Assembly: GCF_036549475.1 (NCBI RefSeq)
Contig: NZ_JAZHLI010000018.1
Location: 18,597-82,596 of the forward strand
Direction of reading: 5' to 3'
DNA from: Aurantimonas sp036549475
GTDB taxonomy: Bacteria; Pseudomonadota; Alphaproteobacteria; Rhizobiales; Rhizobiaceae
DNA length: 64,000 nt
The notes beneath the pieces are model-generated. The model did no database searches. It was not told the DNA's origin and saw only the letters and a program-made list of their open reading frames with translations. Shown piece after piece: positions 53,182-62,184 of the stretch; positions within the stretch are counted from its first letter, which is position 1; each line of letters opens with the position of its first letter. The position numbers and the translations under genes were made by a program.

Positions 53182-53397
53182 CGAATGCTTCCCCCGACAA
53201 GCCTGAAATCGGGATCATCCTATGCCGAAGCCTTTTGCCGCGCCAGAGGATTCCGGCGGGCCGGACCCGCGCGGTGCCTCGCCTAGGCCCGGCCCTGTCC
53301 TGATGCATCGGCCCGAATAGCGGGACAAACTTCGGACGATACGCTGTGCGCTTGCAGTGCGTCGGAGCGCCGTGTGTCCCGTCGGACCGACGGCTTT

Positions 53398-54057
53398 CTA
53401 GGCGTCCAGGCCCTCCAGGAGCGCCCGCGCCTTGCCGATCTCGTCCATGTTGATCGTATGGCCCGGCTCCGGATACAGCACCGAGATCACCCTTGCGCCG
53501 CGCCGCTCGTAATGGGCCACGGTCTCGCGCACCCTGGGCGCCGGAATGAACGGATCGCGCTCGCTGCAGCCGATGAACACCGGCAGGCCGTCGAGCCGGG
53601 CGGTCTCGTCGCGGCCCTCCACCGACGGGCCGATCAGGCCACCGCTGAAACCGAGCACGCCGCCGACGCGGCCGGGCTGGCGCGCGGCAAATTCCAGCGA
53701 CAGGCAGGCGCCCTGGGAGAAGCCGGCGATCACCACCTGCTCCCCCCCGAAGCCCTTGATGGCGAGATCGGCCAGGATCGCCGCGATCCGGTCGAGCGCG
53801 GCGTCCAGATACGGCGCATTGGCCGACAGCGGCTCCATGAAGGGGCGCGGATACCACGCCCCATCATCGGCCTGCGGCGCCAGATAGGCGACGTCGACGA
53901 GGCCGATCGCCCCGGCAATGCCCAGTATGTCGGCCGCCGACGCGCCGCGCCCGTGCAGGCACACAACGACCCGGCGGGCACTGTCCAGCGGCGCTCCGGC
54001 ATGGACGAGGCGGTGGGCGGTCATCAGTGCCTTGGCATCTTCAGCATTCATGGTCAT
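53398..54057 (-). CDS. Phospholipase/carboxylesterase family hydrolase (MhqD-like)
   Basis: 219-residue alpha/beta hydrolase: oxyanion region VVCLHGRGASAADIL, nucleophile in AGFSQGACLSLEFAARQ, Asp in IGCSERDPFIPA, His in EPGHTINMDEI. It is nine nt downstream of the glyoxalase-type dioxygenase gene. The two together resemble the MhqO-MhqD pair that in Bacillus protects against quinones. Substrate is not known here. Confidence 0.85.
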   Translation of the reverse strand: MTMNAEDAKALMTAHRLVHAGAPLDSARRVVVCLHGRGASAADILGIAGAIGLVDVAYLAPQADDGAWYPRPFMEPLSANAPYLDAALDRIAAILADLAIKGFGGEQVVIAGFSQGACLSLEFAARQPGRVGGVLGFSGGLIGPSVEGRDETARLDGLPVFIGCSERDPFIPAPRVRETVAHYERRGARVISVLYPEPGHTINMDEIGKARALLEGLDA

Positions 54058-54066
54058 GTCGTCTCC

Positions 54067-55017
54067 TCAGCGATCCAGCGGCTTCAGGCCAGCCTCGATC
54101 TGCGCGCGCTTGGGCTCCAGGAAGGGCGGCAGCGACAGGCTTTCGCCGAGGCTCTCCATCGGCTCGTCCACCGCAAATCCCGGCCCGTCCGTGGCGATCT
54201 CGAAGAGCACGCCGTTCGGCTCGCGGAAATACAGCGAGCGGAAATAATAGCGCTCTACCTCGCCGCTCGACGGCACGCGGAAGCCCCGCACCCGCTCGGT
54301 CCATGCGCGCAGCTCTTCCACATCCGCGGCGCGGAAGGCGACATGATGCACGCCGCCAGCGCCCTGTCCGGCCGGCGTCAAGTGCGGCTCCACCGCCACG
54401 TGCAGCTCCGCCGCCGGGCCGCCCTCGCCCATCTCGAAGACGTGGACCACCGCGCCGTCAGCCTCGTAGGTCCGGGCCTTGCGCATGTTCATCACCTCGG
54501 TCAGCACCGGCGCCGTGCGGGCGAGATCGGGCACCGACATGACGATCGGGCCCAGCCCGCGGATCTGGTGCTCGGCCGGCACGCTGCTGGCGTCCCAAGG
54601 ATTGGCGTCGCCAGCGCCGCCATCATCGACGAGCCGCAGCCGCTGGCCTTCCGGGTCCTCGAAGTCGAGCGTGGCGCGGCCGTCCAGCTCGGCAATCTCG
54701 CCGACCGCGACACCCGCCGCCGTCAGCCGCGTGCGCCAATAGTCGAGGCTGGCCCGGCCGGCGACCCTGAGGCCGGTGCGCGAGACCGAATGGTTGCCCC
54801 GCGTCTCGCGCGGCGCCGGCCAGTCGAAGAAGGTGATGTCGGTGCCGGGGGTCGCCTTCCCGTCGGCATAGAACAGATGGTAGGCGCTGGTATCGTCCTG
54901 GTTGACCGTCTTCTTGACCAGCCGCAGGCCCAGCACGTCCGTGTAGAAACGCAGGTTGCCGGGCGCGTCGGCGGTGATCGCGGTCAGATGGTGGATGCCT
55001 TTGAGGGCGAGGGGCAT
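54067..55017 (-). CDS. Glyoxalase-fold ring-cleaving dioxygenase (MhqO-like)
   Basis: 316 residues with two vicinal-oxygen-chelate modules: the first starts LKGIHHLTAITADAPGNLRF (metal His in GIHHLT), the second has GVHHVAFRAADVEELRAW and a Glu in VLFEIATDGPGF. This is the family of ring-cleaving dioxygenases MhqO/MhqA. It is the first gene of a two-gene unit with the MhqD-like hydrolase. A palindromic ATTCGTGACGAAT lies 72 nt upstream. Confidence 0.88.
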   Translation of the reverse strand: MPLALKGIHHLTAITADAPGNLRFYTDVLGLRLVKKTVNQDDTSAYHLFYADGKATPGTDITFFDWPAPRETRGNHSVSRTGLRVAGRASLDYWRTRLTAAGVAVGEIAELDGRATLDFEDPEGQRLRLVDDGGAGDANPWDASSVPAEHQIRGLGPIVMSVPDLARTAPVLTEVMNMRKARTYEADGAVVHVFEMGEGGPAAELHVAVEPHLTPAGQGAGGVHHVAFRAADVEELRAWTERVRGFRVPSSGEVERYYFRSLYFREPNGVLFEIATDGPGFAVDEPMESLGESLSLPPFLEPKRAQIEAGLKPLDR

Positions 55018-55088
55018 GGCGTGGCTCCGTGGCAGGATGTGGCATGGTCCCAGATAAGCGGGCTCGCCAGAACAATTGAAAGGGCGCC

Positions 55089-55101
55089 ATTCGTGACGAA
55101 T
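55089..55101. promoter_or_regulatory. Palindromic operator-like site in the divergent promoter
   Basis: ATTCGT-G-ACGAAT is a perfect 6+6 palindrome about 72 nt from the MhqO-like start and 117 nt from the kinase start. Quinone-responsive MarR-type regulators control mhq genes in other bacteria and bind palindromes of this kind. No regulator gene is in the window. Confidence 0.4.
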
Positions 55102-55217
55102 CGTTTCTCTTTGCTGAACAGCCGTCGTCCGGAAACGAACCGGCCGTATCCTGCGAACTGCCGATCCCGCCGCCCGCGCGCGTCGTCCCGTTCCCTCTGT
55201 TCGCGGTGCCAGTTCCC

Positions 55218-55850
55218 ATGAACCAGACAGATCTTTCGGGCCTTGTCGACGCCATTCGTGCCCGCGCCGGCGCCCGTCGCTTCATCGTCGCGCTGGCCGG
55301 CGCGCCTGGCTCCGGCAAGAGCATGATCGCCGAGCATCTGCGCGCCCGGCTGGCCGACGGCTCGCCGCCGACGGCGGAGATCCTGCCGATGGACGGCTTC
55401 CATTACGACGACATGGTGCTGGAGGCCCGCGGCCACCGCCCCCGCAAAGGCGCGCCCCACACCTTCGATGTCGACGGCCTCGCCGTCACCCTCGACCGCC
55501 TGGCGGCCGACGACGGCCGCGACGTGGCGGTGCCGGTCTTCGACCGCACCATCGAGATCGCCCGCGCCGGTGCCCGCATCATCACGCCCTCGGCCCGCAT
55601 CATCCTCGTCGAGGGCAATTATCTCCTCCTCGACGACCCCGCCTGGGCGCCCCTGCGCCAGCGTTTCGACCTCACCGTGATGCTCGCCGTGCCCGAACCC
55701 GTCCTGCGGCACCGCCTGGCGGAGCGCTGGCAGGGCTTCGGCCTTCAGGGTGACGCACTGTCCGCCAAGCTCGACGGCAACGACCTGCCCAACATGCAGC
55801 TGGTACTGGAACGCAGCGTGCCGGCGGATTACGTCGTGGAGAACGGCTGA
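55218..55850 (+). CDS. P-loop sugar/nucleoside kinase-like protein
   Basis: 210-residue kinase of the uridine kinase/pantothenate kinase-like fold: Walker A AGAPGSGKSMIA, substrate-side MDGFHYDDMVL, and ILVEGNYLLLDDPAW. This subgroup includes the FrcK-type kinases encoded near fructose transporters, but no sugar genes lie nearby. The ATG at 55218 is preferred over a GTG four codons upstream; neither has a clear ribosome site. Substrate unknown. Confidence 0.8.
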   Translation: MNQTDLSGLVDAIRARAGARRFIVALAGAPGSGKSMIAEHLRARLADGSPPTAEILPMDGFHYDDMVLEARGHRPRKGAPHTFDVDGLAVTLDRLAADDGRDVAVPVFDRTIEIARAGARIITPSARIILVEGNYLLLDDPAWAPLRQRFDLTVMLAVPEPVLRHRLAERWQGFGLQGDALSAKLDGNDLPNMQLVLERSVPADYVVENG

Positions 55851-55908
55851 CCGGCGGCCGAACGGCTGTCACCCGACAGGAACGCTGCGAACTGGCGAGA
55901 CGACCGGG

Positions 55909-56562
55909 TCAGAACTCGATCCCCAGCTGCGCCTTCACGCCCGAGCGGAACGGGTGCTTGATCATCTCCATCTCGGTGACGAGATCGGCAAAGTCGATCA
56001 GCTCGTCCTTGGCGTTGCGGCCGGTGATGACGACATGCTTCATCTCCGGCTTGCCCTTCAGGAAATCGAGCACCTCGGCCAGGTCGAGATAGTCGTAGCG
56101 CAGGACGATGTTCAACTCGTCCAGAAGCACGAGCTTGTGCTCGTCGTCCATGATCAGCGCCTTGGCCCGCTCCCAGGCGGCCTTCGCCGCGGCGATGTCG
56201 CGCTGGCGGTCCTGGGTCTCCCAGGTGAAGCCGTCGCCCATGGCGGTCATCGTCACCTGGTCGGGAAACTTCTCCAGCACCTTGCGCTCGCCGGTCTCCC
56301 ACTTGCCCTTCACGAACTGCACGACGGCGACCTTCATGCCGTTGCCCAGCGCCCGGAAGACCAGGCCGAAGCCGGCCGTCGACTTGCCCTTGCCCTTGCC
56401 CGTATGGACGATGACGAGCCCCTTCTCGATCGTCTTGGTGGCGAGGATCTTGTCGCGGGCCGCCTTCTTCTTCTTCATCTTCTCGGCATGCCGCGCATCG
56501 AGCTCGGCGTCGCTCATGCCGTCGGTGATCTTCGTGCGCTCGGGGGTCGGCTGATCGGTCAT
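55909..56562 (-). CDS. cobO: Cob(I)yrinic acid a,c-diamide adenosyltransferase
   Basis: CobO (CobA/BtuR family) attaches the adenosyl ligand to reduced cobalt during B12 synthesis. 217 residues with a basic N-terminus (AEKMKKKKAARDKILATK), P-loop HTGKGKGKST, and ending KHPFRSGVKAQLGIEF, as in rhizobial CobO. The ATG overlaps the stop of the GNAT gene (ATGA). It is the last gene of the cobalamin cluster in this window. Confidence 0.95.
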   Translation of the reverse strand: MTDQPTPERTKITDGMSDAELDARHAEKMKKKKAARDKILATKTIEKGLVIVHTGKGKGKSTAGFGLVFRALGNGMKVAVVQFVKGKWETGERKVLEKFPDQVTMTAMGDGFTWETQDRQRDIAAAKAAWERAKALIMDDEHKLVLLDELNIVLRYDYLDLAEVLDFLKGKPEMKHVVITGRNAKDELIDFADLVTEMEMIKHPFRSGVKAQLGIEF

Positions 56563-57026
56563 GCGGCATTCTCCGGTTCGGCGGGCGGGACGGCTGCGAG
56601 GGTCTTCTGGAAGAAGATGCGCTCCTGGCCCCGCGGATAGTCCGGCAGCCGGCCGAAGGACCGGTAGCCGATCGCTTCGTAGAAACCCGGCGACTGGAAG
56701 GAATAGGTGTCCACCCAGGCGCCGTGGCAGCCGGCTTCGACCGCGATCGCCTCGGCCTGGCGCACCAGCTGGCGGCCGAGGCCCAGGCCCCGCCAGCGTT
56801 CCGGCACGGCGAGGATCTCGATGTGCATCCAGTCCCAGTAGAGCTGGGCGATAAGGCCGCCGTCGACGCCATCCTCGCCCGTCAGGGCAAGGGTCACGAA
56901 ACGCGGCGAGAAGGTAAAATCCTTCCGGGTCGAGAATTCGGCGAGCGGCGCGACGATGCGGTCCCGCAGGTCGTTCCTCGGCAGGTCCAGGCGCTCGATG
57001 GCCGGCGGTTTCGCGGATGGCGTCAT
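56559..57026 (-). CDS. GNAT-family N-acetyltransferase inside the cobalamin operon
   Basis: 155 residues: acetyl-CoA site VPERWRGLGLGRQLVRQAEA and the C-terminal FYEAIGYRSFGRLPDYPRGQ typical of GNAT. It begins 31 nt after cobN and overlaps cobO by 4 nt, so it is co-translated with B12 genes. No acetylation step is known in cobalamin synthesis; the target could be unrelated. The ATG at 57026 is chosen by homology. Confidence 0.85.
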   Translation of the reverse strand: MTPSAKPPAIERLDLPRNDLRDRIVAPLAEFSTRKDFTFSPRFVTLALTGEDGVDGGLIAQLYWDWMHIEILAVPERWRGLGLGRQLVRQAEAIAVEAGCHGAWVDTYSFQSPGFYEAIGYRSFGRLPDYPRGQERIFFQKTLAAVPPAEPENAA

Positions 57027-57057
57027 GCCGATGACATGACCCGAACACCCCCCTGCT

Positions 57058-60000
57058 TCAAGCCCCGGCATGATGCGGCCCCCGGGATTGAAGCTCGGCC
57101 CGCGCGGAATTGGAGCGCGGCGTCCAAAGGCCCCGCGAAATCGCCTCGGCGAAGCGGTCGCGGATTTCGGCGAGCGCCGCCGGATTGTTCGCGTCGAGAA
57201 AGTCGCGCACCGGCTCGTCCATCAGGAAGGCATTGTAGGCGGCCTCGAAGTGATGGTCGCGCACGGCCCCCGTCGTCGCGGCGAAGGCGAACATGTAGTC
57301 CACCGTCGCGGCGATCTCGAAGGCGCCCTTGTAGCCGTGGCGCATGACGCCGGCGATCCATTTCGGATTGACCACGCGGGCCCGCACCACCCGGCCGATC
57401 TCCTCTTCCAGCGTACGCACGACCGGGCGCTCGGGCCGGGAATGGTCGTTGTGATAGACCACCGGCCGCGCGCCGGACAGATGCTCGGCCGCAGCCGTCA
57501 TGCCGCCCTCGAACTGGTAGTAATCGTCGGAATCCAGCAGGTCGTGCTCGCGATTGTCCTGGTTCTGGACCACGGCCTCGATGCCGCCGAGCCGCGCCTC
57601 GAAGGCGCCGCGTTCGGCCTCACCTTCCGCGTCGGCGCCATAGGCATAGCTGCCCCAGACGAGATAGCTCTCGGCCAGATCGGCCTTGTCGCCCCAGCCC
57701 TTCTCGTCGATCAGCGCCTGCAGCCCTGCGCCATAGGCACCCGGTTTGGAGCCGAAGATGCGGAAGCCGGCGCGCCGCGCCGCCTCGCCGGCCTCGACGC
57801 CGTCGGCGACCAGCGCCTCCCGCTCGGCCCGCATCCGCGCCGCGATCGGATTGTCTGCCTCGTCCTCCTCCAGCGCGCCGACGGCGCGGATCGCCCGGTC
57901 GAACAGCGCGATCTGGTCGGGAAAGGCGTCGCGGAAGAAGCCCGATATCCGTAACGTCACGTCGACCCGCGGCCGGCCGAGCTCGGCCAGCGTGACGATC
58001 GCGTAGCCGGTGACCCGCCGCGAGGCCCGGTCCCAGACCGGCCGCGCCCCGATCAGCGCGAAGGCCTGGGCGATGTCGTCGCCGCCGGTGCGCATGTTCG
58101 CGGTGCCCCAGACCGTCAGCCCGATCGATCGCGGCCAGTCGCCCTCGTCCTGCAGATGCCGCGTCACCAGGAGCTCCGCCGAGCGCCGGCCGAGATCGTA
58201 GGCGGCCTCGGTCGGCACGGCGCGGGTGTCGACGGAAAAGAAGTTCCGCCCGGTCGGCAAAACGTCCGGCCGCCCGCGCGTCGGCGCGCCGGACGGTCCC
58301 GGCGCCACGAACCGGCCCGCCAGCCCGGCCAGCAGCCCGGCGATCTCCGCCGGCCCGGAACTTGTGACGGCGGGCCGCAGCCGCGCGTCGATCTCGGCAA
58401 GGACGGCGGTGGTGGCGGTCCAGCGTGTCGGTGCGGTGGTTTCTCCGGCGACGAGGCGTGCGGCGAGGATTTCGAGGCGCTCGACAGTGTCGCCGTTGCT
58501 GCGCCAGGGGTCGGCGGAGAGGGATTGCAGGAGATGTGGGCGCGGGCCAGCCCACGGCGCCGCCATGTCGCAGTCGAGGGGGTCGAAGGGGGCTCGATCT
58601 TGATCGGAAGTGGAGGATGCGGAGTAGGACGATAGACTCTCAGCCGACGCAGGATCCGCCAATACATCCGCCGCGATCACCCGGTGCAGCGAACCGTCCC
58701 CCGGCGCGCTGCCGCGCGGCAGCCGGGCCAGCGCCACCACCAGGTCCGTCAGGAGCCGCCCCTCGGGCGCCGCGCCGAAGACATGCAGCCCGTCGCGGAT
58801 CTGCATTTCCTTCAGGTCGCACAGATAGGCGTCGAGCTTTTCCAGCGCCGTCTCCTCGGCCTCGCCCGGGCCGATGCCGGCATCCTGGTCGAGGCCGATG
58901 TCGCGCACCAGTTCCAGGATCTGGCCCTTCAGGAGGTCGAGGCGCCGCGGGTCGGTCCCCGCCGCCTCGTAATATTCGTCGACCAGCGCTTCCAGGTCGC
59001 GCAGCGGCCCGTAGCTCTCGGCCCGCGTCAGCGGGGGCGTCAGATGGTCGATGATCACCGCACTGGTGCGGCGCTTGGCCTGGGTCCCCTCGCCCGGATC
59101 GTTGACGATGAACGGATAGAGATGCGGCAGCGGCCCGAACACCGCCTCGGGAAGACACGCCCCGGACAGCGCCAGCGCCTTGCCCGGTAGCCATTCCAGA
59201 TTGCCGTGCTTGCCCATGTGGATCACCGCGTCGGCGTCGTAGTCGGTCCGCAGGAAAGCGTAGAGCGCCAGGTAATTGTGCGGCGGCACGAGGTCGGGCG
59301 AGTGATAGGTCTCCTTGGGGTCGATATTGTAGCCCCGCGCCGGCTGGATCCCGACCAGCATCTTGCCGAACCGCGCCAGCGGCAGCGCGAAGGCGCCCCG
59401 TCCGGACAGGAAGAACGGATCGTCCTGCGGCGCGCCCCAGCGCGCCGTCACCGCCCGGCGCACCGCCTCCGGCAAGCCCGCGAAGAACGCCGCATAGGTC
59501 TCGAGCGGCAGGGTCTCGCGGATCTCGCGCGCGGTCGTTCCGGCATTTGTCGGTCCGGCCATCAGATGGTCGATCAGGCCGTTGCCGGTCTCCGGCACGC
59601 CCGTGACCTCGTAGCCTGCCGCCCGCATGGCATTGAGGACGGTGATCGTTCCAGCCGGCGTGTCCAGCCCGACGCCGTTGCCCAGCCGTCCGTCCCGGTT
59701 GGGATAATTGGCAAGGAGGATCGCCACGCGGCGCGCGCCAGCGGCCTTGCCCCGCAGCCGGGCCCAGCGCGCCGCGAGGTCTGCGACGAACGCCACCCGG
59801 TCCGGCACGGAGCGGTGCGCGACGATGTCGGTCTGCGTCAGCCCGTCCCACTCGCCCGCCGACTTGAAGGCGATCGCCCGACCGAGCACCCGCCCGTCCA
59901 CCTCGGGCAGCGCCACGTTCATCGCCAGGTCCCGCGCCGACAGGCCCTGCGCGGACGCCTCCCAGGTCTCGCGCGAACCGCTCGCCAGCACCGCCTGCAG

Positions 60001-61083
60001 GACGATGGCGCCGCCTTCCTCCAGCACGGTCGGCACCCGCACCCCGCCCGGAGAGGAGACGGCGAACCCCGTCAAATTGACCACCACCGCCGGCGCCCGG
60101 TGCGCAAACAGCGCGCGCAGGGTCTCGATCGACACCGGATCCTTCAGGCTGGAGACATAGACCGGCAACACGTCGAGACCGCGCTCGCCCAGCGCCCTGG
60201 CCAGCGCCTCCACCGGCTCGGTCTGCCCGCTCTGGGCCAATGCTCGGTAGCAGACGATGGCGGCGAGGGGTTTGTCAGGTGCAGCTTTTTGCGCCGAGGC
60301 GTGACGCGCATCCGGCGCCGCGTCGCCGGCGCTGTCAGTCCTACCCCCCTCTGTCCTGCCGGACATCTCCCCCACAAGGGGGGAGATCGGCTGAACGCCG
60401 GCCCCCGCGCTTCGAGACTCGGCGGCGGAGGCAAGGTCGCCGTCAGTGCCGCTATCGATCTCCCCCCTTGTGGGGGAGATGCCGGCAGGCAGAGGGGGGT
60501 GTTCGTCGCTGACGTTGGCTTGGCGAGAACCGGCACCCCCGAGGTCCAGCACCCCGGCCTTCAGCAGCGGCTGCGCCTCCGGCGGCCATTCGCCGCCCGC
60601 CACGATCGCCGTCAGCGACTGCAGGAAGTTGTCCGCATTCGCCGGCCCGCCCTCGACCAGGTAGCGCCACAGCCGGTCGCGCACCTCGGGCACCATCGTG
60701 TTGTAGCGATCGAGCCCGGGATCGGGCTTGTCGTCGCCGGGCAGCACCACGAGCTGGCCGCCACTCGCCTGGGCATTGGCCAGCAGCGCATCGAGTCCAT
60801 AGGGCCAGTAGGCCGCGCCGCCGAGCAGCCGCACCACCACCAGCTTCGCATGGCGCAGCGTGCGCGACACATAGGCGTCGACCGACATCGGATGCTTGAG
60901 CCGCAGGACATTGGCCAGCCGCAGCGACGAAGCCGCAGCGCCGAGCCGTCCGGCCGCCGCCGCGAGCCCCGCGATCTCCGTGTCGGCGGCCGACAGCACG
61001 ACGATGTCGGCGGGCGTCTGGCCGAGATCCACCGCCTCGCCGCCGTCGTCGATCGTGCCCTTCTGGGCGAGAAGGAGATGCAC
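57058..61083 (-). CDS. cobN: Cobaltochelatase subunit CobN with an in-frame palindromic insertion
   Basis: Large subunit of the aerobic cobaltochelatase (CobNST) that inserts Co into hydrogenobyrinic acid a,c-diamide. 1341 residues, about 65 longer than usual. Family sequence is present from MHLLLAQKGTIDD to the C-terminal MRHGYKGAFEIAATVDYMFAF, e.g. MGKHGNLEWLPGKALALSGA and TVWGTANMRTGGDDIAQ. The extra length comes from two insertions: residues about 195-247, encoded by a palindromic repeat (60344-60499), and a short Ser-rich stretch near 815-830 (AESLSSYSASSTSDQDRAP) just before FDPLDCDMAAPWAGPRP. Neither disrupts the frame. CobS and CobT are not in this window. Confidence 0.95.
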   Translation of the reverse strand: MHLLLAQKGTIDDGGEAVDLGQTPADIVVLSAADTEIAGLAAAAGRLGAAASSLRLANVLRLKHPMSVDAYVSRTLRHAKLVVVRLLGGAAYWPYGLDALLANAQASGGQLVVLPGDDKPDPGLDRYNTMVPEVRDRLWRYLVEGGPANADNFLQSLTAIVAGGEWPPEAQPLLKAGVLDLGGAGSRQANVSDEHPPLPAGISPTRGEIDSGTDGDLASAAESRSAGAGVQPISPLVGEMSGRTEGGRTDSAGDAAPDARHASAQKAAPDKPLAAIVCYRALAQSGQTEPVEALARALGERGLDVLPVYVSSLKDPVSIETLRALFAHRAPAVVVNLTGFAVSSPGGVRVPTVLEEGGAIVLQAVLASGSRETWEASAQGLSARDLAMNVALPEVDGRVLGRAIAFKSAGEWDGLTQTDIVAHRSVPDRVAFVADLAARWARLRGKAAGARRVAILLANYPNRDGRLGNGVGLDTPAGTITVLNAMRAAGYEVTGVPETGNGLIDHLMAGPTNAGTTAREIRETLPLETYAAFFAGLPEAVRRAVTARWGAPQDDPFFLSGRGAFALPLARFGKMLVGIQPARGYNIDPKETYHSPDLVPPHNYLALYAFLRTDYDADAVIHMGKHGNLEWLPGKALALSGACLPEAVFGPLPHLYPFIVNDPGEGTQAKRRTSAVIIDHLTPPLTRAESYGPLRDLEALVDEYYEAAGTDPRRLDLLKGQILELVRDIGLDQDAGIGPGEAEETALEKLDAYLCDLKEMQIRDGLHVFGAAPEGRLLTDLVVALARLPRGSAPGDGSLHRVIAADVLADPASAESLSSYSASSTSDQDRAPFDPLDCDMAAPWAGPRPHLLQSLSADPWRSNGDTVERLEILAARLVAGETTAPTRWTATTAVLAEIDARLRPAVTSSGPAEIAGLLAGLAGRFVAPGPSGAPTRGRPDVLPTGRNFFSVDTRAVPTEAAYDLGRRSAELLVTRHLQDEGDWPRSIGLTVWGTANMRTGGDDIAQAFALIGARPVWDRASRRVTGYAIVTLAELGRPRVDVTLRISGFFRDAFPDQIALFDRAIRAVGALEEDEADNPIAARMRAEREALVADGVEAGEAARRAGFRIFGSKPGAYGAGLQALIDEKGWGDKADLAESYLVWGSYAYGADAEGEAERGAFEARLGGIEAVVQNQDNREHDLLDSDDYYQFEGGMTAAAEHLSGARPVVYHNDHSRPERPVVRTLEEEIGRVVRARVVNPKWIAGVMRHGYKGAFEIAATVDYMFAFAATTGAVRDHHFEAAYNAFLMDEPVRDFLDANNPAALAEIRDRFAEAISRGLWTPRSNSARAELQSRGPHHAGA
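60344..60499. repeat. Two-armed palindromic repeat element inside cobN
   Basis: Two arms of about 45 nt in inverted orientation (60344-60389 and 60456-60499), nearly identical apart from two one-base gaps, enclose 66 nt. Each arm contains its own palindrome, ATCTCCCCC-ACAAG-GGGGGAGAT. Between the outer C and G runs the element is 156 nt, exactly 52 codons, and is translated within CobN as segments such as PLPAGISPTRGEI and ISPLVGEMSGRTEGG. It looks like the mosaic palindromic repeats (RIME class) of rhizobial genomes, which normally lie between genes; the class was not verified. Confidence 0.85.
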
Positions 61084-61094
61084 GGCCCGGCGCC

Positions 61095-62180
61095 CTACTC
61101 CGCCGCCGCCTGCGCCGTCCCGTCGGTCAGCGCGCGGATCGTCGCCTGGATCGCCCCGCAGGTGGCCGCATCCAGCCCGTCATGCAGGCCGATGACCACG
61201 AGCCGCGTGGCGCGGGCCTCGCCCGGCTGCCAGGCCCGGTCAAAATAGGTCTCGATCCGCTGGCCGACGGCCTGCACGACCAGCCGCATCGGCTTGCCCG
61301 GCACGTCGGCAAACCCTTTCAGCCGCAGGATGTCGTGGCTCGCGATCACCGCCGACAGCCCGTCGGCGAAGGCCTTGGGGTCGCCGACCTGTCCGGCCTC
61401 CACCACGAAGCTCTCGAACTCGTCATGGTCGTGATCGTGGCCCTCGCCTTCATGCGCCAGTTCGTGGTGCGACTTGCGCTCGGCGATCAGATCCTCGGTG
61501 CCCGCGGCCAGCCCCAGCAGCACGTCGGTCGGCAGCTTGCCGCCTTCCGAGGTGACGATCTTCACGCCTGCCGCGCATTGCGCACCGATCTCGCCGCGCA
61601 CCCGCTCCAGCGTCGCCGCATCGACGAGGTCGGCCTTGTTCAGGACGATCAGGTCGGCCGCCCGGATCTGGTCCTCGAACAGCTCCTCCAGCGGGTTGTC
61701 GTGGTCGAGGCTCGCATCCGCTTCCCGTGCGGCGGCAACCTTCGCCTCGTCGTCGGCGAAACGGCCTTCGGCGACGGCTGCCGTGTCGATAACCGTCACC
61801 ACGCCGTCGACGGTCACACGGGTCTTCACCTCGGGCCAGTTGAACGCAGCGACCAGCGGCTGCGGCAGCGCCAGGCCCGAGGTCTCGATGACGACGTGGT
61901 CGGGCAGCCGGTCGCGGGCGAGCAGCTTGGTCATGGTCGGGATGAAATCGTCGGCGACCGTGCAGCAGATGCAGCCATTGGTCAGCTCGACCACGTCGTC
62001 CTCGGTGCAGGTCTCGATGCCGCAGCCGGTCAGGATGTCGCCATCGACCCCCAGATCGCCGAATTCGTTGATGATCAGGGCGATCTTCCGGCCGCCGGCA
62101 TTCTGCAGCATGTTGCGGATCAGCGTCGTCTTGCCCGCACCGAGAAAGCCGGTGACGACGGTGGCTGGTATCTTCTGCAA
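61095..62180 (-). CDS. cobW: Cobalamin biosynthesis GTPase CobW
   Basis: 361-residue metallochaperone GTPase of the COG0523 family, thought to deliver cobalt to the chelatase. Walker A GFLGAGKTTLIRN, metal-binding CICC in NGCICCTVADDF, guanine-specificity NKAD in VLNKADLVD, and a His-rich loop (HHELAHEGEGHDHDHDEFE) suited to metal binding. It lies 11 nt before cobN and 4 nt after cobU/cobP. Confidence 0.95.
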   Translation of the reverse strand: MQKIPATVVTGFLGAGKTTLIRNMLQNAGGRKIALIINEFGDLGVDGDILTGCGIETCTEDDVVELTNGCICCTVADDFIPTMTKLLARDRLPDHVVIETSGLALPQPLVAAFNWPEVKTRVTVDGVVTVIDTAAVAEGRFADDEAKVAAAREADASLDHDNPLEELFEDQIRAADLIVLNKADLVDAATLERVRGEIGAQCAAGVKIVTSEGGKLPTDVLLGLAAGTEDLIAERKSHHELAHEGEGHDHDHDEFESFVVEAGQVGDPKAFADGLSAVIASHDILRLKGFADVPGKPMRLVVQAVGQRIETYFDRAWQPGEARATRLVVIGLHDGLDAATCGAIQATIRALTDGTAQAAAE

Positions 62181-62184
62181 GGCT

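Noticed and set aside
47785..53286. A 1833-codon open frame on the plus strand opposite the alpha-2-macroglobulin gene
   Set aside because: It mirrors the real gene exactly in extent, has His/Arg/Gln-rich composition with no domain, signal or family motif, and such antisense frames are expected when third codon positions are almost all G or C.
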